Positions 33,746 to 42,975 of a stretch of 64,000 nucleotides of DNA are shown here, piece after piece. The position numbers and the translations under genes are program-made. The stretch is taken from NCBI RefSeq assembly GCF_002802875.1, contig NZ_PEBI01000003.1, positions 124,001 through 188,000 of the forward strand, in the 5' to 3' direction. The notes below the pieces were generated by a model. It was not told the origin of the DNA. It made no database searches and saw only the letters and a program-made list of their open reading frames with translations. This DNA comes from Bifidobacterium primatium (lineage in GTDB: Bacteria > Actinomycetota > Actinomycetes > Actinomycetales > Bifidobacteriaceae). Every line of letters starts with the position of its first letter. The first letter of the stretch is position 1.

Positions 33746-34621
33746 CTAACGCAGAATCGGGTCGACGAAGCGACGGTTGGCGAGCACGGGCAGGCTTTCC
33801 CGCGCCGAACACAGTACGCCTCGGTCGGGTCGCGCCGCGATCATGCCTGACCGCAGGCCAGCGTTCACGATCACCTCGCCCAATGGGTCGATGATACGGC
33901 TCAAGCCGATGTTCTGTTCGCTCACCTCGCTGCATGCCAGTACGTAGCAGGTGTTCTCCACCGCGCGGGCGGCGGTCATCAACGCCCAATGCCGCTCCTT
34001 CAACGCCCCTCGCACCCATGCCGCACTGACCACGATGACGTCGGCGCCCCGTACCGCCAGCGAGCGCGCGGTTTCGGGGAAGCGTACGTCGTAGCAGGTC
34101 ATGACGCCTATCTTCCAGCCGTCGATGTCGACGATGGGCGGCAGTTCGTTGCCTGGCAGCACGGTGTCGGATTCCTTTTCGGCGAACGCATCGTACAGGT
34201 GGAGTTTGCGGTAGGCGGCGATGATGTCGCCATTCCGGACGACGAGGAACGTGTTGGCGACGCGGGAATCGTCCGTTCCGTATTTCCGGCCCGTGGCCGC
34301 CTCATCAGGTTCAGCAACGGTGCCTGAAGCGTTTTCGGTCGACAGGCGTTCATGCACGGTGCCCATGAGTGTAACGCCGGTCTCCCGGCTGATGCGGCGC
34401 AGCTGCGTCGCAAATGGCCCATCCAGTGGCTGTGCGTGTTCGGCCACGAACGCTCCGTCGCCGCCGTTGCGTGCGATGAGGCCTTCGGGCAATACCAGCA
34501 GTCGTGCGCCTTCGTCGGCCGCCTGCCGGGTGTAATCCCGTATCGTCGTCAGGTTGCCTTCCGAATCCGGCCCCACGGTGAACTGTGCCACCGCCACCGA
34601 CAGTGTTTCGGCATCGCCCAT
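33746..34621 (-). CDS. Carbon-nitrogen hydrolase (nitrilase superfamily)
   Basis: A 291-residue amidase-type enzyme that cleaves non-peptide C-N bonds. The Glu-Lys-Cys triad is clear: Glu in LLVLPEG, Lys in YRKLHLYD and Cys in VMTCYDVRFPE. It resembles omega-amidases and deaminated-glutathione amidases (NIT1/YafV group), so a metabolite-repair role is possible. GGAGGATG precedes the ATG at 34621. The frame runs open to 34747, overlapping the end of brxL, but without a site. Confidence 0.9.
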   Translation of the reverse strand: MGDAETLSVAVAQFTVGPDSEGNLTTIRDYTRQAADEGARLLVLPEGLIARNGGDGAFVAEHAQPLDGPFATQLRRISRETGVTLMGTVHERLSTENASGTVAEPDEAATGRKYGTDDSRVANTFLVVRNGDIIAAYRKLHLYDAFAEKESDTVLPGNELPPIVDIDGWKIGVMTCYDVRFPETARSLAVRGADVIVVSAAWVRGALKERHWALMTAARAVENTCYVLACSEVSEQNIGLSRIIDPLGEVIVNAGLRSGMIAARPDRGVLCSARESLPVLANRRFVDPILR

Positions 34622-34733
34622 ATCATCCTCCGTTTCTTCTGTCCCGTTCTTTCCATGGTTGCTCACTGTTTCCCGCCATGGAGCCGACCTCTTGCCGGCG
34701 TGTCGTGGCGGGAAACGGTAAGTGACCGATTCG

Positions 34734-36932
34734 TCACTGGTCCGCACGGCTGTAGTTGACGGTGAAGTCCTTGCTTACCGGCCTCAGCTGGGGCATACGC
34801 AGCAGGGGGCTGAACCAGCTGGTGTCGAACCGCTGGTAGATGTCGAGTCCCCGGCCCATGTCGATGATCCAGCCGGTGTCGGTTTTGATGGACCGGTCAT
34901 GGATGCTGTCCTTGAACTCGTAGGTGAATACGATGCCGTAACGCCCGTAGTTGTCCTGTAGCGCCTTCAGGTTGTCGAGCTGCTCCATGGCAGGGCCGTT
35001 GTTCCGCTCCTGATCGGTGATGAGATGGACCTGGATTTCCTCGGATCGGTCGGAGCATCGCAGCACGGTTTCGAGGAATTCCGCGAAATTGCGGACCTGA
35101 TAGGATTTGCGAACATAGGGGTCGCAAACCACGATCCGCTTCGCTCCCGCGAGCCAGGGGCCGAACAGCCTATCGTAGCTTAGGTTGTTCTGTCCTTCCT
35201 TATATTCCCGACGGCCGGGTTTCGCCAGAAGGGCAAGCTGTTCGAGGCGCGAAAGCCGCGGCTGGGATGCCGGTGCCGCAGCAGTTCCGCCCGTCGTCGT
35301 CCGGTCTGCGGCGGAAGCACCGGAACCGGAGGGAGCCGATTCTCCCGATTCCATCCCGGCGGGCTCCATATCGTCTCTGGTCTTCTCCGAGGCCTTGTCT
35401 GCCCTGCCACGCCAGTAGAGTTCCGGATATTCGGTCTCCTCCAGCGTGCTTACGTAAACCTGTTCGCCCGAGCCGGCTCTTGTGTACGAGAAGTCCACTT
35501 CGGCCATGGTGTCATCGATTCGGCACAGCTGGTCCTTGACGCGTTTGCGTCCTTCGATGGCACAGCGCAACAGCGTCTCCATCTCCTCCATCGTGGCCTC
35601 GCCGGTCGGGTGGATGAGTTTCATGAGTCCGGAGAACGTCTTGCGGATGCCGGCCTTGTCTCGCGTGGACAATGTCGGCGACAGGGTGAAATACCGTTCG
35701 TATACGCTGCCGTAGTCCACGTCGCGCAGGTTGTGCAGTATCTCGGCCAGATAGTCGACCACGAACCCGTAGCCGCGGGTGAACATCTCGCCGCGGATCT
35801 GCTCGAACTCCCAGCCGGGAACGTAGTAGTGGATGCGGTCGAGGAACGCCGGATCGTGATACTGCCGAGGCAGCTCCTCGAACAGGTCGGTGTTCTTCAG
35901 CATGTAGGGCACGTTATGCGACGTGTTGCCGATGAACACCATGGACGCCTCGCCCTGCAACGTTTCGACGCCACGGGAGAACGACTTGTTGGCCATGTAG
36001 TTCTTCATGATGTCGACGAGCGCCTTGTCGGCCCGCTTGGCCTTGCCGGCGAATTCGTCGAACGCGACCGTGTCCCAGTAGCCGACGAGACCGATCCTGC
36101 CGCTGGCGTTGTTGACGAACAGTTTCGCCGCCGTCACTTCGCCTCCGGAGATCAGCATGCCGTGCGGCGAGAACTCCGAGTAGATGTGTGATTTTCCGGT
36201 GCCCTTGGGGCCGAGTTCCACGAGATTGTAGTTGCGTTCGACGAACGGGATCATGCGTACCAGATGCAGCAGTTTGGCACGTGTGCCGAACAGGTCCGGG
36301 TCGAATCCGATGGACTGCATGAGCAGGTCGATCCACTCGTCCGTCGTGAACCGGCCTCGCGCGGCGAGATAGTTCTCTCGGTCGTCGCGCGACATCTGCA
36401 CGGGAGCCAGTTTCTGCAGCCGCCACGGCACCTCGTGCGGGTCTCCTGAATACGCGTAGCCGAGCGTGCACATACACCACACGCCCGAAACCAGCAGCTT
36501 CGGGTTCCTTTTCACGATTGTCGGGTCGACAATCACCTCGCTGATGCCGAGATTCGAGAACGTGGCCTCGTACCGGTCGTATTTCTCGTTCAACACCACC
36601 TGCACACGGTCGATGATGCTGTAGCGCCCACGTTCGCGGATACGCGACTGGATGAGGTTCGCCTCCTCGCGATGCACATAGTTGTCGCTGAGGATCCTGC
36701 GTACGCTGTCCATGCCACCTTCGATGCTCGTCGCATCGGTCGTGGCCGCATACTTGCCGATGAGATATTCAAGCACGTATGAGGGGACGGGCGCATTGCC
36801 CTTGATGCGGCCAACCAGGTCCTTGCGCGCCACGCATCCGGGGAACGTCTCGGCGATCTTGCGATCGAGTTCGGACTCGTTCGCCGGCTCCCCGTTCGCC
36901 GAAGCCGTCACATTGTCTTCCGTGTTCGTCAT
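34734..36932 (-). CDS. brxL: BREX Lon-protease-like ATPase BrxL (long form with C-terminal MIT_C-like domain)
   Basis: The final gene of the BREX operon. The 732-residue protein has the BrxL N-terminal part (CVARKDLVGRIKGNAPVPSYVLEYLIGKY), an AAA+ core with Walker A GPKGTGKSH (about residue 235), FDEFAGKAK, and sensor VFIGNTSHN. After a Ser/Ala/Gly linker at about 515-570 comes a separate domain: RIVVCDPYVRK, VHLITDQE, and HDRSIKTDTGWIIDMGRGLDIYQ, the pattern I associate with MIT_C/phospholipase-D-like domains of long BrxL proteins. BrxL is needed for phage exclusion in some type 1 systems. AAGGTAGGG precedes the ATG at 36932; ATG at 36947 is also possible. Confidence 0.9.
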   Translation of the reverse strand: MTNTEDNVTASANGEPANESELDRKIAETFPGCVARKDLVGRIKGNAPVPSYVLEYLIGKYAATTDATSIEGGMDSVRRILSDNYVHREEANLIQSRIRERGRYSIIDRVQVVLNEKYDRYEATFSNLGISEVIVDPTIVKRNPKLLVSGVWCMCTLGYAYSGDPHEVPWRLQKLAPVQMSRDDRENYLAARGRFTTDEWIDLLMQSIGFDPDLFGTRAKLLHLVRMIPFVERNYNLVELGPKGTGKSHIYSEFSPHGMLISGGEVTAAKLFVNNASGRIGLVGYWDTVAFDEFAGKAKRADKALVDIMKNYMANKSFSRGVETLQGEASMVFIGNTSHNVPYMLKNTDLFEELPRQYHDPAFLDRIHYYVPGWEFEQIRGEMFTRGYGFVVDYLAEILHNLRDVDYGSVYERYFTLSPTLSTRDKAGIRKTFSGLMKLIHPTGEATMEEMETLLRCAIEGRKRVKDQLCRIDDTMAEVDFSYTRAGSGEQVYVSTLEETEYPELYWRGRADKASEKTRDDMEPAGMESGESAPSGSGASAADRTTTGGTAAAPASQPRLSRLEQLALLAKPGRREYKEGQNNLSYDRLFGPWLAGAKRIVVCDPYVRKSYQVRNFAEFLETVLRCSDRSEEIQVHLITDQERNNGPAMEQLDNLKALQDNYGRYGIVFTYEFKDSIHDRSIKTDTGWIIDMGRGLDIYQRFDTSWFSPLLRMPQLRPVSKDFTVNYSRADQ

Positions 36933-36967
36933 ATGCCCTACCTTCATCCCGCAGGCCTCATGGCCTG

Positions 36968-39655
36968 TCAGAAGTCGAATCCGTCGTCGGCGAAGAGACT
37001 GCGTTTGAGCAGATAGTCGGCCTTCTGCTCCAGCATACGCCGCTGGTTGCTGCCGGCGATCCGTTCGGACAGGCGCAACTCCACCATCGTGTCGTTGAAC
37101 CGGTCGGCCTCGCTCGTCAGCAGGAACGTCGCCGCCACATGACGGTCACGCGCCTCGGGGCTTTCGGACAGGAACGTTACCGGCACCTCGTTGGAGATCG
37201 GCACCGCATCGCCGCCGGCGACGCCGTACAGCCCTGCGAACACGGTGCGCTGCGCCACCTTGTCGCCCACCGGCTCGGTCTGCTGGAACTCCACGGTCAG
37301 CTGGCCGGTGGTGATGCGGTCAGTCTGCTGCAGAATACGGAACTCGACGGGCCTGACATCCTGCGCCGCCGACCGTCCCTTGCTGATGCGCACGACCGGC
37401 ACGACGATCTCAGGCAGCGAGGCGCCGCCATGCACGTACCGCACGCCACTGCCCTGCTTCCGCAGCCGGTGGATGGAAACGGGCACCTGCACGCTCACGC
37501 CCTCGCCGTCGGCATCCTCCAATCCGAGCTGCACGGCCGTGAACGTGGTGAACGAAGGGGATTCGGCCAGGTTGGAACCGATAACGAACCGGCGTTTGCG
37601 CTGCCATACCGCGTCGCCCTTCGGCTGTTCGCTCAGCCATTCGCCGTCGGCCACGTCATGGTCCTGATACAGGAACCCATGGTCGGCGGTCACGATCATG
37701 TTGGTCACGTTCGCGTTCGCCAGCTTCTTCACGATGCCGTCCAGTTCGACGATGGCGCGTTCGCAGGCGTCGAACGTGGATGCCTCATCGCTTTCTCCGG
37801 CATGGTCGATCGTGTTGTGGAACACGTAGATCACCTTGTGGGACTTCACCAGCTCGCGGGAGTCTTCACGGTTGAGCCGCATCAGATCCTCGGCCTTCAC
37901 GGCGGCACCTCCCACCTTCGCGAGAATGGCGTTACGGTTGTCGGCACCCTGCGACGGCATGCCGTCGACCAGCACGCCGTAATGGTCGTTCGTGCTGAAC
38001 GTCAGCGTCCTGTGTGGCAGCAACGCGGCCATGCCCAGCTGCGTGTATGAAGGCAGCACGCTCAGCTGGGCCTCGGTCGTCGCATTCCAACGGTTCTGCG
38101 AGCGCATCCAGTCGGCGAAGGATTGTGCCACCTCGTATCGCAGTGCATCGGAGATGATGACGGCGATCTTCCTGCCGCCGTCCACGGTCTTGTGCACGTA
38201 TTTCCGGTAGAAGTCCCGTTGCACCGGAACATCCTTGATGCCCCAATAATCGAGCTTGTCGACCTGCCGCTGCCATGTCTCACCGAGCCGGGATTGGAAC
38301 CGTGAATAGCGAAGTTCTAGATCGTCGCGGATGGCCGACGCCTCCGCACGTCTGCCCTGCCGTTTCCATGCGCGGACGAACTCTCGATACGTTTGGTCTG
38401 CCCGGTACAGATGCTGCGCATACATGGCGAATCCTCGTTCGGGAGAATCGATACCGTCGATGGCCTCCTCGCATTCGTCGAGCGTGGCGCGAAGCCGGCT
38501 TGCCGCGCCGATGGCCTCATAATCGGTCCGGTAGTCGTCGTACCAGATGTGCGGTGTGCGCTCGCGGATGATGGCTTGTACGTCGTCGTCGGCTATCGTC
38601 TCGTTGCCGACCTCCTGATACAGGAGAGTCACAATCTGTTCGTCGACTTCGCTGAACAGCGAGCGTCGGATGAGTTTCTTCAACGGCATCGCGACGATGT
38701 CGCGGCTGAGCATGAGTTCGTCGAACACCTGTTCGGCAAGTTGTTTGAACGTGTCGGTGAAGGTGCGGTCGTTGCGCCAGCCTTCGAAGTCGCGTCGGAT
38801 GTTGGCGTACCGGTCGGGGCCGGCGTCGCCTTCGGAGAAGTCGTTCCATGCGAGTTTGAACAGCCACAGCACGAAGTCCTTGACCGTCGGGGTCTTGTTC
38901 GTCCCCATCGGCGCAAGGTCATATGGCATATCCGCCGGGATATCTCCCGGAATCTCATACCGGTAGATGCCGCTGGTTCCCTTCCAGTGGAAGTCCAATA
39001 GTCCGGCCTTGCGGATGCGATCGATGCCGCTGTCGTCGTCTTCGGCGTATTGTTCGAGCAGCCGACGCCAGATGTCCTGCAGGCTGTTGCGCCCATCCGG
39101 CAGATTGAGCAGCACGGCGATCATTTTCGCCTGCATGGTTCGTGCGTCGTCATTTGCGCTCATGCGTTCGGCGAGCGCAGCTACGTCGTCGTCATCATCG
39201 AAGAACGGTTTGGTGTGCTGCATCACGTCGAGCCATGCGTCGCGGGTTTCACCGTCGGCGTCCTTGGGCATGGTTTCGTTGAGGATGAGCATGAGCCGGT
39301 CGGCGGAGAAGACGGGCCCGTAGGCGAGTTCGAGGTCGAGCAGCCAGTTGTGTTCGTCGTCGGGGTGCTCGTTGCCGGGTTCTGCGGCGTTGCGATAGAT
39401 GAGGAACTTGGTGTCGGGCTGTTCGCGCAATACCCGGTATTTCACGCCGAACGGGTTGGTGTTGGTGAGTCTGATGAGTTCCACGTCACGCAGCGTCGCG
39501 TTCGTAGCCGTCGGGCCGACGAGCGTTGCCACGGCGTCGTCGTAGACGCCCTCGTTGTCCTCCCAGAACACGATGCGCCCTTCGCCGTTCGCCGACTCCA
39601 CGTATTTGCCGAATCGTGCCGCCAGCAGTGCGCTCAGCTGTTCGCTTCCACCCAT
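36968..39655 (-). CDS. pglZ: BREX alkaline-phosphatase-like protein PglZ
   Basis: An 895-residue core protein of type 1 BREX. The phosphatase-fold core shows IAVIISDALRYEVAQSFADWM (metal-binding Asp), FHNTIDHAGESDE and NVTNMIVTADHGFLYQD (late Asp-His). The N-terminal half is helical and recognisable as the PglZ lead-in (IVFWEDNEGVYDD). AAGGAGCAGC precedes the ATG at 39655. It follows the AAA ATPase gene by 31 bases and precedes brxL by 35, so the three are one transcript. Confidence 0.95.
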   Translation of the reverse strand: MGGSEQLSALLAARFGKYVESANGEGRIVFWEDNEGVYDDAVATLVGPTATNATLRDVELIRLTNTNPFGVKYRVLREQPDTKFLIYRNAAEPGNEHPDDEHNWLLDLELAYGPVFSADRLMLILNETMPKDADGETRDAWLDVMQHTKPFFDDDDDVAALAERMSANDDARTMQAKMIAVLLNLPDGRNSLQDIWRRLLEQYAEDDDSGIDRIRKAGLLDFHWKGTSGIYRYEIPGDIPADMPYDLAPMGTNKTPTVKDFVLWLFKLAWNDFSEGDAGPDRYANIRRDFEGWRNDRTFTDTFKQLAEQVFDELMLSRDIVAMPLKKLIRRSLFSEVDEQIVTLLYQEVGNETIADDDVQAIIRERTPHIWYDDYRTDYEAIGAASRLRATLDECEEAIDGIDSPERGFAMYAQHLYRADQTYREFVRAWKRQGRRAEASAIRDDLELRYSRFQSRLGETWQRQVDKLDYWGIKDVPVQRDFYRKYVHKTVDGGRKIAVIISDALRYEVAQSFADWMRSQNRWNATTEAQLSVLPSYTQLGMAALLPHRTLTFSTNDHYGVLVDGMPSQGADNRNAILAKVGGAAVKAEDLMRLNREDSRELVKSHKVIYVFHNTIDHAGESDEASTFDACERAIVELDGIVKKLANANVTNMIVTADHGFLYQDHDVADGEWLSEQPKGDAVWQRKRRFVIGSNLAESPSFTTFTAVQLGLEDADGEGVSVQVPVSIHRLRKQGSGVRYVHGGASLPEIVVPVVRISKGRSAAQDVRPVEFRILQQTDRITTGQLTVEFQQTEPVGDKVAQRTVFAGLYGVAGGDAVPISNEVPVTFLSESPEARDRHVAATFLLTSEADRFNDTMVELRLSERIAGSNQRRMLEQKADYLLKRSLFADDGFDF

Positions 39656-39686
39656 ATGCTGCTCCTTTCGCTTCCCAGTCATCCGA

Positions 39687-40796
39687 TCATGCCGCGGTCC
39701 GGCGCAGGTATTCGCGCAGGAACGGGACCGCGAAGTCGACTTCGCCGCGTTCCGTCTCCCGAATCACGTATGCGTCGAGCAGACGCTTGCGATAGGTGGC
39801 GGCATAATTGGCGCTTTTGCCCATGCGCTCGGCCACCTCCGCCGTGGATACGGCGCCGTCCGATTGCGCCATCGCCTCAAGGTATTCCCGATCCTTTGGA
39901 GACAGCCCGTGAAGTTCGGGGACGCAGACGGCATTGTCGAGATCGATGCGCGCCTCGGATATGCCGCCGCGAACATCCTCATCCTCTATAACGTTGGATT
40001 CCCTCATGTCGACGGCATCCCAGATATGGTAGCCGACCAGTTGAATCATGTACGGGTATCCATATGTCGCCTCGGAGGCCGTCCGCAGCTGCTCCTCGGT
40101 GATGGCCATGCCTGAGGCGGCGAAGGTCTCCGCGAATGCATTCTGCACCTCATCGACGGGAATGTCGGCGAGCACGTTGGTTTTCGCACGCCGCAGGAAG
40201 GTGATCACCTCGTCGTTGAACAGGTCGGAGACCATCTGCGGCAGTCCGGCGAATACGATGGCGATGTTGCGGCGCTCTCGTATCTGATGCTGAATGGCCG
40301 TGGCGATGGCGATCATGTCAGAGCGTTCCGCGGCCTGCGTCTCGTCGATGGTTATCAGCAGACCGGCATGGTGTTTCTCCAATGATTCCAACCGGTCGGC
40401 CATCGCCTTGCGCAGTGTTTCGGGCATGCGTTTCGGCGAGAGTTCCGCCTCGCCCAGGCTGATGCCAGCGCCGGCGAAGCTCACCGACGGCTTGATGGTG
40501 AAATGGTCCAGTACCGAGTCCTTGGACCGTAGTTCGTTGACCAGCCGCTCGCACAGCCCTTCCGATGCGGTCTCCTCGATGACGTCCCATTTTCGGGCAC
40601 GGGCACGGTCTCCGAACACGGTGAGCATCACCGTCTTGCCGGTTCCTCGTGCTCCAGTTATGAGCATGATGCGCCCGGGAGCTCCCACGCCGTTGTCGAG
40701 GCCTTTTTCGAAATCGCGGATTACTTTTCTGCGGCCGATGAGTAGCGGCGGTTCCCCTCCTGCCGTCGGCTTGAACGGGTTCTCCTTGGCTTGCAT
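39687..40796 (-). CDS. AAA ATPase with C-terminal winged helix, inserted in the BREX operon
   Basis: A 369-residue ATPase of the Orc1/Cdc6-like or AAA_16 type, common in bifidobacteria. Walker A is GARGTGKT (about residue 46), Walker B is GLLITIDETQA (about 145), and arginine-rich IRERRNIAIVFAGLP follows. The C-terminus is a winged helix (GAVSTAEVAERMGKSANYAATYRKRLLDAYVI). It is not a standard BREX gene. GGAGGAAGG precedes the ATG at 40796. It reads into pglZ and diverges from the RloA-like gene. Five 9-bp iterons in the shared upstream region are a plausible binding site for its winged helix (inference). Confidence 0.85.
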   Translation of the reverse strand: MQAKENPFKPTAGGEPPLLIGRRKVIRDFEKGLDNGVGAPGRIMLITGARGTGKTVMLTVFGDRARARKWDVIEETASEGLCERLVNELRSKDSVLDHFTIKPSVSFAGAGISLGEAELSPKRMPETLRKAMADRLESLEKHHAGLLITIDETQAAERSDMIAIATAIQHQIRERRNIAIVFAGLPQMVSDLFNDEVITFLRRAKTNVLADIPVDEVQNAFAETFAASGMAITEEQLRTASEATYGYPYMIQLVGYHIWDAVDMRESNVIEDEDVRGGISEARIDLDNAVCVPELHGLSPKDREYLEAMAQSDGAVSTAEVAERMGKSANYAATYRKRLLDAYVIRETERGEVDFAVPFLREYLRRTAA

Positions 40797-40835
40797 GATG
40801 GCCTTCCTCCCGTATCGGCTTTGATTCATCCTGAA

Positions 40836-40878
40836 ATCAAAACTATCAAAAGAATCAAAAATTTCAAAAGAATCAAAA
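40836..40878. repeat. Five 9-bp iterons in the divergent promoter region of the BREX locus
   Basis: ATCAAAA occurs at 40836, 40845, 40854 and 40872, with TTCAAAA at 40863, all exactly nine bases apart. The array is between the divergent ATPase (minus) and RloA-like (plus) genes. The region 40797-40998 is otherwise AT-rich with no further gene. Confidence 0.85.
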
Positions 40879-40998
40879 GTGAAACTTCTTTTAAACGAAA
40901 GTCCCGTCACCAACAGCATACTTTTTGCAAAAATCTGCGTTTTTTGCCTGTTTCTTGATATAGTTAACAAGAATACAAAGCAATCAAGGAAATGTATT

Positions 40999-42312
40999 AT
41001 GCTCATTGACTTCAGTTTCTCCAACTACAGAAGTTTCAAAGACGAGCAGTCGTTCTCAATGACTCGCGACACCAGATTCTCGGACGGGGAATTCGGCAAG
41101 CAGTCGACAATCACCGCAGTATATGGTCCGAACGCGTCCGGCAAGTCAAATTTCCTCAAGGCATTATGGACTATGGCCACATTGGTGCGAACCAGTTATA
41201 GTCAGGGCGACGCCACAACGTCCATTCCCCGGGATCCATTCCTTCTGCGAAGCAACGCCCGCGGAATCGAATCGATGTTCTTCGCGGATTTTCTGGCATC
41301 CGACGGACAACGCTACCAGTACTGGTTCCGATGCGACGATAAAACCATCCTGCATGAGGAACTTTCATTGTTCAGAATCATAGGGGATAGACTTTCCACG
41401 CATTCAACGAGACTGTTCTCACGGAATGGCAGCGATGTCGATTTCGGCGGATCCTTCCGCGGCCCCAAGGCACAAGTGCGGAAAACAATCGAGCTGAGAC
41501 CGAATTCACTTGTACTGTCGGCAGCGGCCGCAGCCGGCATTGAATGCACACATGCCGCATTTGAATTCTTTTCATCAGGAATCGCCTATTGCGACGCCAT
41601 GGGATTTTCGGATGAACAGCCGCTTATCATCAGTGAGTTCAATCGCAACACCAGATTCTCCACACATCTGCAACAGTTGATTCGATACGCCGATTTCGGC
41701 ATCGACTCGATTCGGAGCGCTCCGGTGAACACCGACCCCATCATGCTGGATTCATTCAAAGAGCAGCTGAAGACACAGCTCGGCGCCGATTCCGAAAAAC
41801 TGGACCAGCTGTTCGACGCGCCAGCTGCCACTGAGCTGCGCTTTGAGCATCGCGGCGAGACAACCGCCCAGTTCGGCGTGCAGAATGAGTCCCAGGGCAC
41901 GCTGGCCGCGTTATCGTTCTTCTCACTGGCCCTACGGCAGCTGGCTCGCCCTACGGTGACGTTGATCGATGAGATAGACACCAGCCTGCATCCCACTTTG
42001 GTCGAGGAGTTCATCCGGTTGTTCACCGACCCGGAGACAAATCCCCACGGCTCGCAAATCATCTTCACCACTCACGATGCTTCGCTGATCAATACGTCCG
42101 GAGCGGAGGACCGGCTTATCGGCCCGGATCAGGTGTGGCTGGTGGAGAAAACAGCCTCAGGCGATTCGGAACTATATCCCGTGACCGATCTGAATGTGCG
42201 GCGGGAGGAAAACATCGGCAAGAATTATCTCAACGGTATTTACGGGGCCATTCCCAAGCCAAGCTTCCACATGATGTTCGCGCGAATAATGGAAGAGGAT
42301 GATGCGTCATGA
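40999..42312 (+). CDS. AAA15-type ATPase (RloA/AbiLi-like)
   Basis: A 437-residue ABC/RecF-like ATPase. It begins FSFSNYRSFKDEQSFSM, the start typical of AAA15 proteins; Walker A is GPNASGKS (about residue 43), and the C-terminal half has QGTLAALSFF, Walker B VTLIDEIDTSLHP and FTTHDASLI. Similar proteins pair with TOPRIM or RloB partners in RloAB, AbiL and PARIS defence. AAGGAAATG precedes the ATG at 40999. The gene overlaps rloB-like by ATGA. Lower G+C than the BREX genes and opposite orientation suggest separate acquisition. Confidence 0.9.
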   Translation: MLIDFSFSNYRSFKDEQSFSMTRDTRFSDGEFGKQSTITAVYGPNASGKSNFLKALWTMATLVRTSYSQGDATTSIPRDPFLLRSNARGIESMFFADFLASDGQRYQYWFRCDDKTILHEELSLFRIIGDRLSTHSTRLFSRNGSDVDFGGSFRGPKAQVRKTIELRPNSLVLSAAAAAGIECTHAAFEFFSSGIAYCDAMGFSDEQPLIISEFNRNTRFSTHLQQLIRYADFGIDSIRSAPVNTDPIMLDSFKEQLKTQLGADSEKLDQLFDAPAATELRFEHRGETTAQFGVQNESQGTLAALSFFSLALRQLARPTVTLIDEIDTSLHPTLVEEFIRLFTDPETNPHGSQIIFTTHDASLINTSGAEDRLIGPDQVWLVEKTASGDSELYPVTDLNVRREENIGKNYLNGIYGAIPKPSFHMMFARIMEEDDAS

Positions 42313-42956
42313 GCCGCAGAAAAACTAAACTTCCGGCGCATGGCCGCAACGCCCGCAGAAGGCACCGCACCCGAGCCAAGCGATATCTTGTGGTTTGCGG
42401 CGGGGAGGTCACCGAGAAAGATTATTTCGAACATTTGGGCGCACAGTATGATGTCCAGATTACTGTGCGCTCAAAAATACGTACGCCCGCACAGCTTGCC
42501 GAGTATGCGGTCAAATGCATGGACGACGATGCCAAGAACAATGACGAGCAGGACAGATACGCCGCCGTCTTTGTGGTCGTCGATGTCGATGATTTCCACG
42601 ATCACAGTAAGGCTCAGCGTATCTGCAAGCAAAACGGCATCCAGCTCATTATCTCGAACCCCTGCTTTGAGGTCTGGCTCATCGACCATGTGCAACAATG
42701 CCCAGACTCCCATACCTCCACGCCCGATGTGGAACGATACGCGGCATCGTTGGGAGTCACGACCGGACCTCGGCACAAGTACGTTGAGTTTTCTCACATT
42801 GACGGGCACTTGTCGGATGCCGTTCGAAATGCAAGACGTCATAATACACAGGGGCGTCTCCCGCACCGCCGCCAGCTCACCGCGGGGCAGGAATCACAAT
42901 ACGCCCCATGGACGGATGTTGCCGATATGGTGAACGACATCATTCCGTCCTTGTGA
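42309..42956 (+). CDS. RloB-family TOPRIM-like protein
   Basis: A 215-residue RloB-type protein, the probable nuclease partner of the AAA15 ATPase. The TOPRIM-like acidic positions are visible: Glu in VVCGGEVTEKDYFEHL, Asp pair in AVFVVVDVDDFHDHSKA, and the SNPCFEVWLIDH motif. The N-terminus is very basic. It overlaps the preceding gene (ATGA at 42309-42312) and is convergent with pglX, whose end is 20 bases on. AbiLii, the toxic half of the lactococcal AbiL system, belongs to the same family (from memory). Confidence 0.88.
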   Translation: MSRRKTKLPAHGRNARRRHRTRAKRYLVVCGGEVTEKDYFEHLGAQYDVQITVRSKIRTPAQLAEYAVKCMDDDAKNNDEQDRYAAVFVVVDVDDFHDHSKAQRICKQNGIQLIISNPCFEVWLIDHVQQCPDSHTSTPDVERYAASLGVTTGPRHKYVEFSHIDGHLSDAVRNARRHNTQGRLPHRRQLTAGQESQYAPWTDVADMVNDIIPSL

Positions 42957-42975
42957 CCACTCGGAATCGGATGTT

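Noticed and set aside
36345-36374. A further CGTGAACC box inside brxL
   Set aside because: It is followed after 17 bases by TAG rather than TAC, lies inside a coding region and in the opposite direction to the gene, so it does not match the ECF promoter set.
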